Origin: Piezodorus guildinii
Lineage: Eukaryota > Arthropoda > Insecta > Hemiptera > Pentatomidae
Length of the DNA: 64,000 bases
NCBI GenBank assembly: GCA_023052935.1
Contig: CM041295.1
Location: 21,018,880-21,082,879 of the forward strand
Reading direction: 5' to 3'
The notes under the pieces were generated by a model. The model did not search any database, was not told the origin of the DNA, and was given only the letters and a program-made list of their open reading frames with translations. Both the position numbers and the translations under genes were made by a program. Shown here piece after piece: positions 42,268 to 53,009 of this stretch (position 1 is the stretch's first letter; each line of letters opens with the position of its first letter).

Positions 42268-42958
42268 TCCGAGACCTTGAAGTATGGTGCCAGAAATGGA
42301 GGATTGAAATAAATTCTAACAAATCCCACCAAATAACCTTTACCCTTTGTCGTAAACCAATGACTTCCTGCCCTACAGTATCCTTTAATGACACTCCACT
42401 AGCCCCTGTTGAACAGATTCGATACCTTGGACTCCACCTAGACAAACGTCTAACTAGGAATCCCCATACAAGACTAAAACGACAAGAAACTGCCCGACGT
42501 TTTCGACTACTTCAACACATACTGGACAAACGCTCCAACCTTCCACTTAATTACCAAAGACTTATTTATATGACCATCGTAAGACCGATATCGAATTCTT
42601 CTCGTATCCAATCCTTACAATCCAAAATCCTTAACGCTCCTTACTTTGTCACGAATAGGATCATCCATAAAGACCTTATTGTCCCAAATGTTACTGAATT
42701 AGCCCAAAGCAGGTATCAATCATTCCATGAAAAACTCCATTTTCACTCTAATATATTAATTTACTAGTTTCTATCCTGTCATCCTCTTCGATTCCGAAGC
42801 GTCTGAAAAGAAGATGGCCCCGAGACCTTCTTGTTTAGAATATTTTTAGAGTGCTGCCAAAGGGTAGCGTCTCTACATGTATTTCATGTCAGTTTACTAC
42901 TTGTTGTATATAATAATACAGTTGCAAATATTAATAAATGTGTTTAAATAAAAAAAAA
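42268..42958 (+). mobile_element. J1 Jockey-type retrotransposon, 5'-truncated
   Basis: Plus-strand J1 starting just after the FADD region (EVWCQKWRIEINSNKSHQIT), through RYLGLHLDKRLTRNPHTRLK to a WPRDLLV-like end, 3' UTR and A-tail. An internal deletion removes the WTYGVELWG block near 42585. Probable imperfect duplication TAAGAAA(A/G)ATC at both sides. Confidence 0.82.
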
Positions 42959-42999
42959 TAAGAAAGATCATACAGTCTCCAATAATCCAACAATCCAGC

Positions 43000-43320
43000 C
43001 TACAGATAGCCTCCAATAATTTGGTCTCGATCGTATAACAATAACCCATCTAAACTATTAAGAAAAATACAAATACCTGTTACAGTGTGAGAGTCGTTAT
43101 GAAATTTACCTCGACAAAGGAATGTTCCAAGCGAGGGTTACACGACAAGCAGAGAACTAAAACAATAATAGAGTGGAGATAGAAATCAGTTTAATATCAC
43201 TACTAGGGAACACTCGAGAGGAGAAGTAAATAAGGGCAGAGGGGTGGTGACTTTATTAGCTGGCCCTGCACGCGAGCCCCTCACACCTCCCGTGCTCTTT
43301 CTCTAAACCACTGCTTCCAA
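43000..43320. other. unique-looking intergenic tract
   Basis: Moderately less AT-rich, no ORF, no repeat partner. Confidence 0.3.
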
Positions 43321-43694
43321 ACAAAAATTTTTGCGGACCCCTTCATAAAATCATTTCAATAACAAGGACCCTCTAAATCCTAAATATTAGATATATTTTT
43401 AAATTTAAACAGGGCTGCTCATTTTCCGCTTCAATTTTCACTAATTATGACCGTCAATGATAGAAGATACAGTCAACCATGGACTGAGGAAGAGGGAGGC
43501 AAGGGGACAGATAAAAATATCCAAAAATAAATTTAAAAAATAAAATTCATCACTAATGACTTTTTTTATCCCTTCCTCTCAACCACATCATCCGACATTA
43601 AATCGTGTATTTCCGTAGAACTCAAATACAAAAATGTTCAAATCGCAATACTTTCCCTCAGGACAGCTCAATGTCCGGGAAATAATAGATGATT

Positions 43695-44623
43695 TTTTTT
43701 TTTATAATATATTTTATTGTTTTTTACAACTGTATATACAAATACAATAAGTAAAATGGCTGAATTACAATAACAGGCATGAATAGACATGTAAAGAATC
43801 TACCCAGTGGTAGTACTTCAAAGTTTATTTCATGAACAGGTCTCGAGGCCACCGTCTTTTCAGGCGCCACAAACACAAGCGGGTTTGAGTGGGCAGGTAG
43901 TTTGGAATTAAAGGAGGTTTATCTATCGCGGGCCAATTCTGCAACCATATTTAGGTCTCTATGGATGGGTTATTAGTTACAAAGTAAGGAGTATTGAGGA
44001 TTTTTCGTAGGAATTTGGATCGCAAGGATTGGATGCGGGAGGAGTTAGATAGTTTAGTGGACCCCCATAGCTCAATGCCATAGGTCCAAATAGGTCGGAT
44101 AATCGTGATGTAAATGAGTCTTTTGTAGTAAGTAGAGAGTTTTGAACGTTTGTCTAGTAAGTGTTGTAGTAAGCGGTATCTGCAGGCAGTTTCTTGTCGT
44201 TTCAGTCTAGTGTGAGGATTCCAAGTAAGGCGCTTGTCTAGATGGAGCCCAAGATAGCGGATCTGTTCAACGGGGATTAATGGAATGTTGCCAAAGGATA
44301 CAGCAGGACAGGTATTCATAGGCTTGCGGCGAAGGGTAAAGGTAATTTGATGGGATTTATTGGGATTGATTTTAATTCTCCAGTTATGAGACCATTCTTC
44401 AATAGATTGGATGTGAGACTGTAGGAATTGTGATGCAACCGTTGGATCACTACTTACGGATAACACACATGTGTCATCAGCGTAAGTAGTGAGAACAGTG
44501 CTAGGATGGATAGGAATGTCAGCTGTATAAACGGAATAAAGGATTGGGCCTAAGATGCTACCCTGAGGTACACCTGCGGACTGAGAAAATATGGATGAGT
44601 ATGAAAGGTTATGGTTGACTTTG
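43695..44623 (-). mobile_element. J1 Jockey-type retrotransposon, longest J1 copy
   Basis: Minus-strand J1 of about 930 bp. It includes RT blocks GVPQGSILGPI (about 44550) and TYADDTCVLS (about 44470-44490), then SIEEWSHNWRIKINPNKSHQ and RYLGLHLDKRLTWNPHTRLK. The frame is open for over 160 codons and breaks near 43951. Flanks AATAGATGATT and AATAGAGGATT (10 of 11 matching) may be the duplication. Confidence 0.85.
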
Positions 44624-44639
44624 AATAGAGGATTAAAGT

Positions 44640-45120
44640 TTTAAAGGGAAAAAATATATACCTATTTTTATTTATCAAAATGGTCTCAATTTCTTTAAAT
44701 AATTTTGCCTTAGCTTTCAAGCAGTCTGAGTAGTAATTAGAATTTATAAATTAAGAAAATCCTTTTCGGTTATTTGATCAATGAATTGTTGTGTTGCTTC
44801 TCCTTTGTCTGATGTTATCGCGAAAAATCTACTTTTCGTCTAACGTAATAATTCTACCAAATCAGAGGCCATTTAGACATCTATCCGGTCAAGTATAAAC
44901 GATTAATATAAAATTTAACGAAAATCAAGCTTTGACATCTTAGGTACGACTGAATTATTTAGTTCAATAACGGTATGCTGCAGAGGCAAATTTTCTTATT
45001 AATGCCATTTTCTTAGTGGATTAATAAGTGTTGACATTCATTCAAATGAATATTACAGTTGAAGTAAATAGTTTATTATATAGAGGAGTATTGTGAAGAA
45101 AACTCAAAATCCTGCATTAT
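44640..45120. other. decayed transposon-like DNA
   Basis: The right part (about 45000-45125) is the reverse of the M3 mariner left end at 28222 (GCATTATTTT..., GAATGTCAACACTTATTAAT in reverse). The rest has no recognisable frame. Confidence 0.35.
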
Positions 45121-45129
45121 TTTCTAGAC

Positions 45130-45826
45130 CGCATTCAATCCTTTCAATCCAAAGTCCTCCGAATAATAGTTAATGCCCCTTATTATGTCACCAACTAAAC
45201 CTTTCACCACGACCTTAATGTTCCATTTATTTTAGACCTTATTTATTTATTCCATCCAAATTTTTCAAATTCTATCACAACCTCATTCATCATCCTAATC
45301 CTCTAGCGCATTCCCTATCCAGCTCCACTCATCCATACAACCCTCCTAGAAGGTTGAAACGGCAGTGGCCGGGATCTTTTGTTAATATCTATCCTGGAGT
45401 TCTGACACTGGTCAGATTCTCCTCTGATGTGCGGTGTGTTTGTATGGCGCCCTCACTCAGCTTCCGCTGGCTCTGACCAGTGATGCGGCTGAGAGGGAGG
45501 CGCTGGGATCCCTCGTATTCTGCTTGTCCTTCCACAAGTGGGGGGGCGGACTCCTTCCGGGGTTCCCCAGCAAATTATAAATTTTTTATATAAGTATGAG
45601 TGTGTTAATGTTTTGTTTATTTCTTTGTTAATCGTAATATTTATTTAATTTATAAATTTTGTTATTATATACCTTTATTTATTTTAGTTTCATTTTATGT
45701 GATTTGACTTTCCTTTTGTATCTATATATAGTAAATATTGTATGAATGTAATCTTATATTATTATTGTCCATTGTGACAGATTGTAATATATCCGAATAA
45801 ATAAATATATTAAAAAAAAAAAAAAA
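45130..45826 (+). mobile_element. J2 Jockey-type retrotransposon, 5'-truncated
   Basis: 697-bp plus-strand insertion flanked by TTCTAGAC (45122-45129 and 45827-45834). Starts RIQSFQSKVLRIIVNAP, has a stop in place of Tyr in the NAPYYVTN block and a local duplication of TTTATTTATTCCATCC, then a degraded C terminus, long 3' UTR and poly-A. It sits in the reverse M3 remnant. Confidence 0.85.
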
Positions 45827-46106
45827 TTCTAGACAAGCCAATAAATATTTCACATATAAACCTGTACCTCTACAACCTCTAAAGGGTTTTTGGATCAGTA
45901 CAAAGAGATATACACAAAGTGTTATCCATGATTTTCATTAAAAAAATAAATAAATAACAAAATCAAATATATCTACTCGATTTACACGCATAGAAAAATA
46001 TGTGGTACCAAATGAAAGAAGAGAAAACTTCCCAGAAGCTAAAGAAGTCTAACTCTTAAAATTAAGGATTCGAGGAGGCAATAATTAAAAAAACATAAAT
46101 CACACT

Positions 46107-47358
46107 CTTGGTGATCCTCAAGGCAGCGTCTTAGGACCCGTCCTCTACATCCTCTACACCGCCGATATCCATACCGATCCCGATACCTTTCTGGCAACAT
46201 TTGCTGATGACACAGCCATTTTATCATCCTTGATCTTGAAGTAGCATCGCTAAATCTCCAAAGGCACCTTTGTCGAAGACTGGTGTAAGGCTTGGCGAAT
46301 TAAGGTGAACGAAAGCAAATGCACACACGTCACCTTCACCCTTCGACGTAAATCCTGTCCAACTGTTAAATTCAATTCCATACCGCTTCCTTCCTCAGAC
46401 ACAGCCCGGTACCTTGGCTTTTACAAAAGACTGACGTGGAACCCACATACAAACTTAAAAGGATAGAACTCAACCGCAGATTCGGCCGGTTATACAGACT
46501 ACTAAAAAGAAAATCTCATCTTACAGTCGACAACAAATTACTAATATATAAGACAGTACTGAAACCTATATGGACCTACGGACTTGAACTATGGGGGACA
46601 ACTAAACATTCTAACATCAAACGTATCCAATCCTTCCAATCCAAAGTCCTTCGAACAATAGTTAATGCTCCTTATTACGTTACCAACTGTAACCTACACC
46701 ACGACCTTAATATTCCATTTATTTTAGACCTGGTACCATCCAAATTCTCCAAATTCCATCAGAACCTTCTTCATCATCCTAATCCTCCTGATCAATCGCA
46801 CTCCAGCTCCACCCATCCCTACAATCCCCCTCGAAGATTGAAACGGCAGTGGCCCCGCGACGTTTTGTAAACATTTATTCTGGAGTTCTGACACTGGTCA
46901 GACCCTCCACTCATGTACTGTATGTTTGTGGCTATTCCGCCCTAGCTCGGCCTTCACTGGCTTACACCAGTGATGCGCTGAGTGAGAGGCGCTGGGATCT
47001 CTTGGATTCGGCTTCTCCCCCCACTTGTGCCTAGGGTCTAGCAGCCGAGTCTAGGGTCCCTTTAGCAGATTGTATATATTGTGTATAGTTAAGTTTGCTT
47101 ATATGATTTTTATTTATTTCCCAACTTGTATTTATATCTACTACAGGTTGTTGTTTTGATTTGTTCGTTGTTGTTTTTTTTTGTTTTTATTAATTGTTAT
47201 TTCTTGTATATATTTGAATTTATTTATTTCCGATTTTATGTAATTTTACTTTATCATTATTTTCTGTATATACTGTATGAATGTGTACTACATCACTATT
47301 GCTACTGTTCATTATGTAACAAATTGTAATATTTCTTAATAAATAAAAAAAAATAAAA
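46107..47358 (+). mobile_element. J2 Jockey-type retrotransposon, 5'-truncated
   Basis: 1.25-kb insertion with duplication AAATCACACT (46097-46106 and 47359-47368). Starts at the RT DPQGSVLGPVLYILYTADI block, includes FADDTAILSS (about 46200), then shifts frame; the last 144 codons (46436-46870) are open, ending WPRDVL. The 3' UTR of about 480 bp matches that of 36430-37139. Confidence 0.9.
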
Positions 47359-47379
47359 AAATCACACTTAAATATGCAC

Positions 47380-48005
47380 TCCTTCACTTACTTTTATTAT
47401 ACATTTATTTTCTTTCACAATTTGTTACTTAGTTTTTCTACGTGTCGGGGTTCTTTCCCCATTATCAAGACTTTTTTTAAAAAACACTTTTAAACACACC
47501 ACTCATTATTTTATATTTATAGCTTACTGCTATTCGTCTACTTTGATGTTTATTGTTTCTATTCATTCATTCTATACATAATTGTATAATTAAAGGAAGT
47601 TAAGAAGTGCATATTTGAGTGTGAAATATTAAGTAAAACTTCCTAAAAAATTATAAAATAAAATATTAAAAAAAAATGTATGCTTATTAGGTGCCTCATA
47701 AATGTCTAGTCATACTGTAGGAGTCGATACTAGGGACCTCAAGAGAAACAAAAAAGTTTATATATCTCATAGTCCAATTATCAAAGGTTAGAGAGGAAAA
47801 CAAATTTGAGAATTTTGCTGTTCATGGATAACACGTGACATTTATTTGACACATTGTTTAAGACTAGAATAGGTTTTTTTTCTGAAGGATTTCTAGATTA
47901 TATATTATTGATTGTACATTCCACAGCGATACATAGCCCGAAAATGTAATATAAAACTGGTTAATAATTAACTTCTTTTGTAGATTCTATGAACAAAAAA
48001 AGAAA
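47380..48005. other. no gene recognised
   Basis: AT-rich. CTCATAAATGTCTAGTCAT at about 47696 resembles the sequence at 9494-9515. Confidence 0.4.
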
Positions 48006-48009
48006 AAAA

Positions 48010-48500
48010 AAACATTTATAAAAACAGACCGCGCGCTTGGGCGCTAGAAGTGAAGGGACGTTTGGAATTGGCTAGGGACTGGATGTGACAGATATACAGG
48101 TAGGTGTGTTGGTAATTAAATCTCTGTAATTGCCCTCGCCCGAGCAAAAATCCATCCCTCTCGTTGGAGTAGGGGGAGGACGCTGTATATAAAGTTTATA
48201 TTGCGTAAATAATCCCTAATTGCTTTTATAATTGCAGTCAGTCGCCAATTCATTTAATTTCGCGTTATTTCCCGTTATTAGTTAATTGTAATTTACTTTA
48301 TTTGGCCGTTTCGTATGATTGGGATTCGGGTTTATTTTTCATTTGCTCGTTTAATGCTTTTAATTTCCCCCCACCTTCCGCATATTGGGCTAATGGAGAT
48401 TTTCAACCAATCAATTTGTTTCGCCGGCGTATGGAACTAATCCTTCTCTTTAACACTCAATCGGTATCTGAGGTCAACGATTTTATTAACGACCATACCC
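48010..48500. promoter_or_regulatory. candidate conserved regulatory element
   Basis: Non-repetitive, GC-elevated at both edges with a homeodomain-site-rich middle: GGTAATTAAATC, TCTGTAATTGCC, TCCCTAATTGC, TATAATTGCAG, AGTTAATTGTAATT all within about 200 bases (48110-48300), plus TATATAAAG near 48186. The 71-codon ORF at 48302-48517 is not convincing. Composition and TAAT clustering are what one sees in developmental enhancers; no direct proof. Confidence 0.35.
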
Positions 48501-48539
48501 GGCAGATAGGTTGTTAAAAGTTTAGTAAAAATAATGACT

Positions 48540-48887
48540 GGATTAAAGATAAAGAATCAGTTGAAATTAGTGCATAAAAGCACTTTAACTAATCTTTTTT
48601 TCTTAAATATGTAAAGATTTTTGACCAAATAAACATGAATTAATAAACACGGAGAGATTAAATTGAAATATTGAAAAACGCTACAAACTTATTTTCTGCT
48701 TCTTCCAGTGGCGCGACAAGCCATGTAGGCCCTTGGCCTCGCGGTCTAATCTTCTGAGAGATTACACACACGTTTCTCGATGTATTTTATAGGGTAGGGT
48801 CATCACTCTCTAGGCCTAATTTTATGAGTGGCCGACGGTTTTATTTGGCTGACGGGTCTCACATACGAACTTATTTTAAAACCCAAT
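48540..48887. mobile_element. M1-type mariner end with SINE inside
   Basis: The right side ends ACTTATTTTAAAACCCAATA, as in M1. The stretch GATTAAATTGAAATATTGAAAAACGC also precedes the M1-like end at 5684. A truncated Met-SINE splits it. Confidence 0.55.
48696..48867 (-). mobile_element. tRNA-Met-derived SINE, 5'-truncated
   Basis: Body of the Met-SINE without its tRNA head, flanked by AACTTATTTT (48686-48695 and 48868-48877). Loss of the pol III promoter end by 5' truncation is normal for reverse-transcribed insertions. A small insertion (GTTTTA) breaks the GGCCGAC block. Confidence 0.75.
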
Positions 48888-49184
48888 ATTTTAATGGTCC
48901 TTTCTATTTCAAAACCCGGGTTCAAGAATTCTCACGATCATGATTATTATTTAGGTATATAATATATATTGATTGATTAATTTTACATTCCGTTCCATAT
49001 GAGACAATGATAACAGTGATACAAGATTTCATTTGCTCCATATTTACAAAAAAACTAACAAAAAAAAAAGAAATACTGAAAAAACAAAAGTGATAATAAA
49101 TAAATGGACATTTAAAACACGAACATACCGATGTACAATATTTAAAATCAGATATGTGGAGAGACAAGCAACTAAACAATAATA

Positions 49185-49430
49185 TGGAGAGAATTGGCTG
49201 GAAGGGCTGGAGATGCTGCTGGAACGGAATACAAGACTAATGGAGCCTCTATCGGGAGGGCTATAATCGGATCCAGCAATTAGTTGCCTGCCGCAGCTAA
49301 GCTCTTCCAAATTGCACCGCATTTCGGGGCCCCAGGGACCTCAGGCACCTTAGGGCTCTCAAAAAACCACCCTTGGGGCTTTATTAAACTATTTTATCCC
49401 ACAGCGGATTAGGCTGAATCATAACTATGT
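49185..49430. other. less AT-rich island with TAATCC-type sites
   Basis: No repeat match and no convincing ORF. CAGCGGATTAGGCT (about 49402) and TATAATCGGATCC (about 49262) contain cores recognised by K50 homeodomains such as Otx. CAGCAATTAGTTGCC lies beside them. Motif evidence only. Confidence 0.25.
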
Positions 49431-49671
49431 TCAAACTTGACTATTTAGATGACGTCTGTAAAGTCTTCGTAAAAACTGTGCTAACCAGCGTATTTTTTTA
49501 GTTTAGTTTTTTATGTTTTTTATACTTTTTATGCTAATCAAATTACATACATTTTTACAATGCAAGTAGAAGTCACAATCCCACTAAGGCAGTAAGTAAT
49601 GCACATACGTGAGTACATCATTTAAAATAAAGGCACGTGAAAACAAACTTAAAATAAAATTGAAATAGAAA

Positions 49672-50105
49672 AATATTTTATTCTGGGACTTAGTCCCTAA
49701 AGAATATTATGATTGTTACAAATAAAGATAGCACATCTGGCTAGAATACATTAAATAGATTGAATTATATGCAAACTCAATTATTTAAAGGAGGTAGAGA
49801 AATTTAAATAATTAAAAAAGAACAATAAAAAAAAATACAATAGTAAGAAGTACAAAGATTGTGTAATTTGATCAAAAATATACTTTATAATTTGAAATCA
49901 TCAAGCATCAGTCTGGGATAATAGGTGTTGAAAAGGAGATATTTAAATGTGGGTAAGGAAGGAGCACGACGTATATTGAAAGGAATGGAATTCCAAAATG
50001 CCGTCGAACTGTCAAGAAAGGATCGATCGAAGTTTTAGATTTGTGGGATGGGATATAAAGGTCGGAGTGGCGCGATCTTAAAATTTTAGGAACGAGAAAC
50101 AACTA
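49672..50105 (-). mobile_element. CR1-like retrotransposon fragment
   Basis: Minus-strand 3' end with hairpin GGGACTTAGTCCC at 49685-49697 and a degraded RT C terminus (RHSDLYIPSHKSKTSIDPFL, then FGIPFLSIYV). Confidence 0.7.
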
Positions 50106-50344
50106 GGTTGAAAATAAAAAAATCATTAATAGATTTGAATTTGATAATTCATTCATTCAATTTTTAATCTCACTGAGCGATTTCGTCCGTATTCTAAAAT
50201 TGCTTTAATACTTTGCAGGATTTGTGTGATAATATCGAAAATTAGGAGGAACATAATTGTAAACAGCAGCTATTGAACAAGTCTGAGGATCTTCCAGCTA
50301 TGCTTTGGTCTTGACATTACTAAGCATTTACTTAGTAACCTATC

Positions 50345-51205
50345 TATAACATAGAGTAAGGGAAAGTATTGCGATTGTGAAAAATTTCGAATTTCAGTTT
50401 TCAAAGGAAATACGAGTTTTAGGGTTCCTTGGGTCGTAATAATCAATTTGGGCGAAATGTGTGTTTGCTCTGAGAGTAGCCCGAAAACGAAATTGTACTA
50501 AACTGAAATTTCATATTTTAGAAGCGTATATGCCTGAGATGTTATATCCACTTAATCATCAAAATCGGCGAACAAGAAGAGCCACTTTATACCATGCATT
50601 TTGCACCTCTTTATGAATTCATTTTTGTATGTATTTTTTCCCCAAACATAACAATAGTAATATAGATGTATAATATCTATATATCCGCTCTGCATCTCTC
50701 TGGAATTCCCTACCTAATCATATTCGCCATGCTTTTCCCTTCTCTCATTCAAATCCCATCTTTTCCAACACCTTCTAAGATCCCAAAGAGAAGCACACTA
50801 AATGTAAAATTGTTAATTCACTATCTTACTTTCAACGTAAGATAATTTTATTTATTATTTTATCAGAATCAGGATTAATTCATTTATTTTATTTATTTGG
50901 AAATTGTTCAGCTCTATTATTTTATAGCAGATTTTTTTTCTTTGGTTTATATTCCATATATTTTTTATATATCTATATAAATAGGTCTTATTTTTATTTT
51001 TTACACATTTATAAATAAAAGTTTATTTTATTGGTCTCTCGGCCAGACATGTTTATATTGAAGTGTATATTTACTGTACAACATTGTTATTCTTAAGGGA
51101 CATAGTCCCAGAATAAAGTTATTTTATTATTATTATTATTAATATACCACTGAAAAACTTAAGATTTAAAATTTTTTTTTTTATCATATATAAAAAGTTA
51201 TAAGA
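50345..51205 (+). repeat. R1 repeat, split copy
   Basis: The left part (50345-50685) starts AGAGTAAGGGAAAGTATTGC and includes CATGCATTTTGCACCTC; the right part resumes at 51141 with AATATACCACTGAAAAACTT. A CR1-like fragment separates them and a K element follows. Confidence 0.65.
50690..51139 (+). mobile_element. CR1-like retrotransposon, 5'-truncated
   Basis: Plus-strand tail of a CR1-like LINE: a frame equivalent to SASLWNSLPNHIRHAF (with a shift), stop near 50780, 3' UTR with GGTCTCTCGGCCAGAC, hairpin GGGACATAGTCCC (51101-51113) and (ATT)n. Inserted in R1. Confidence 0.8.
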
Positions 51206-52016
51206 GATGGAAACGTCACAAAATTTCACTTAACGTCGCCCACAAATAAACCACCAAATCAAGATAAATTCATCTCTCATCCCTTGGTCAAAATCCGTAC
51301 AGTACCTAGGCATAACATCAGACAAATCTCTTACTTTCACAGATCATATCAATAGAAAAATCGATAAAGCCAAAAAATTAATATTTAAAATGTTCCCATA
51401 CTTCAACAAAAAATCCCATTTGAGCTCTCATAACTAATTAATAATATACATATCAGTTATTCGCCCGTTAATTACATACGCCTCGCCAGTCTGGAGCTCA
51501 ACCTGCTTGACTAACTACCAAAAACTTGAAAGAATTCACAATCTATCAATGCGGATAATTAACAATTACCCCCGCTACACTAAAATATCATCTATGCTCC
51601 AGGACTTGCAGCTTCCAACAATTAAACATTTTGTCCATACTCAAACAGCTTCTTACTTCAGTAAAACACCAGTCTCCAAAAATCCATTAATAAAGGAAAT
51701 CGGTAACTATAATAAAGCATCTTTAAAACGCTACACTCATAAAAGAATTAAACATGTGTCACTAACTTAAGCTAGTTTATTTTAATTTCTAATTTTATAT
51801 TATCAATTATGTTATCTGTTTTTATTTGTAGGTTTTTGTATAATTTTTCCTACAACCATATATAATCACAATTTAATTTTACCACTAATTATAGATTAGT
51901 TAATTAGATTATAACTACCAAATGAACCGAACATTTGCTGATTGTGAGGATGTATCATCCGAAATCATTTATAAATATTTTGTCAATTTGTAAAAATGTA
52001 ATAAAGTTTATGTTCT
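51203..52016 (+). mobile_element. K Jockey-like retrotransposon, second copy
   Basis: Closely similar to 26871-27668. The frame reads LIPWSKSVQYLGITSDKSLT, KAKKLIFKMFPYFNKKSHLS, a TAA in place of Lys near 51436, then YISVIRPLITYASPVWSSTC and on to KHVSLT with stop at 51770. The 3' end is GTAATAAAGTTTATGTTC. Compared with copy 1 it keeps the PYFNKK codons that are damaged there. No clear duplication. Inserted in the R1 copy. Confidence 0.88.
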
Positions 52017-52452
52017 TCTCTTTCTCTTATATTTTAACGATACCAACCGCAGGGCAATAAACAAATACAACAAAAACAAAATTGAATTAGGAAAATAATG
52101 GATGTCGGGGAGGGGATGTAGAGGGTTGTTCCCCCATGAAAAAACTGAGGAGGTTATCTTGTTACCAGTTGTCCTTTAAGGCCGGAGGGGTTAGAGTTCG
52201 CTTAATAACAACGGCTCGCTGCACATGAATGGGCCTCTGAAAGGATATCATAACTTTTTTCCTTTTGTTCCACTATCTTCGTGTTCATCTCCCATCTTCT
52301 CCGCCATCCTATTAGGGGAAAGTGATTTCTTAACTGTATCCTCCACATGGGGAGAAATGAGTTTAATGGATTTGTAATGGCTATATCTTCCAATAGAGTA
52401 GTAAATAAATACGCAATAAATGATCATTATTGATTGTATCACAGAGATTTAA

Positions 52453-52996
52453 CACGTTCGCGCAGGCGCTGGTCACCGGTGGCCCACTAGTCTGTCTTAT
52501 CGGGCACCACCGGTATTTATTTCTTTATCCATGCTATCTATATTTTTAAATGGGAGAAAAAACAAAACAACAACATTTAAACTGACTTCTGAGTTATGCT
52601 TACTGGCAGAAATCTTCAGAAAAGCTTTATTTACATATTTACAATATACACTAATTTGTGAATTATATTTTTGGATGATTTCGGCGATCCTTTTTTTCTT
52701 TCGGATTTTTCTTCTAAACACTAATTGAACATGCATTTGAAGGTAGTAATGATAGTAGAAAAAATATACAAAAAAACTACTAAAAAAAAAAATTATAAAA
52801 AACGTTAAAGGGGGCTTATTGTGGGTTAAAATGAAAAAAAAACGCACGACCATATTCCAAAATAGCACTCAATATACTGTTAGCAAACGTAAAACCCGTA
52901 TACAGATACGAACAGGTTATAATTGACGAAACGCGACATGAATTCCAGCGCTGCTCCAAAGAGCAGACATTGAAAACCAGCGCTGGCGGGAACGTG
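52453..52996. mobile_element. piggyBac-type MITE (TTAA target), copy 2
   Basis: 544 bp between TTAA sites at 52449-52452 and 52997-53000. Termini CACGTTCGCGCAGGCGCTGG and, reversed, CACGTTCCCGCCAGCGCTGG. The interior has AT-rich frames with no transposase motif. Unrelated in sequence to copy 1 beyond layout. Confidence 0.88.
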
Positions 52997-53009
52997 TTAA
53001 ACTAGTTGT

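Noticed and set aside
48302..48517. 71-codon ORF as a small gene
   Set aside because: No domain, no splice signals; it lies in a likely regulatory island.
52497..52868. 123-codon ORF as piggyBac transposase
   Set aside because: No transposase motifs; low-complexity Phe/Lys content from AT-rich MITE interior.
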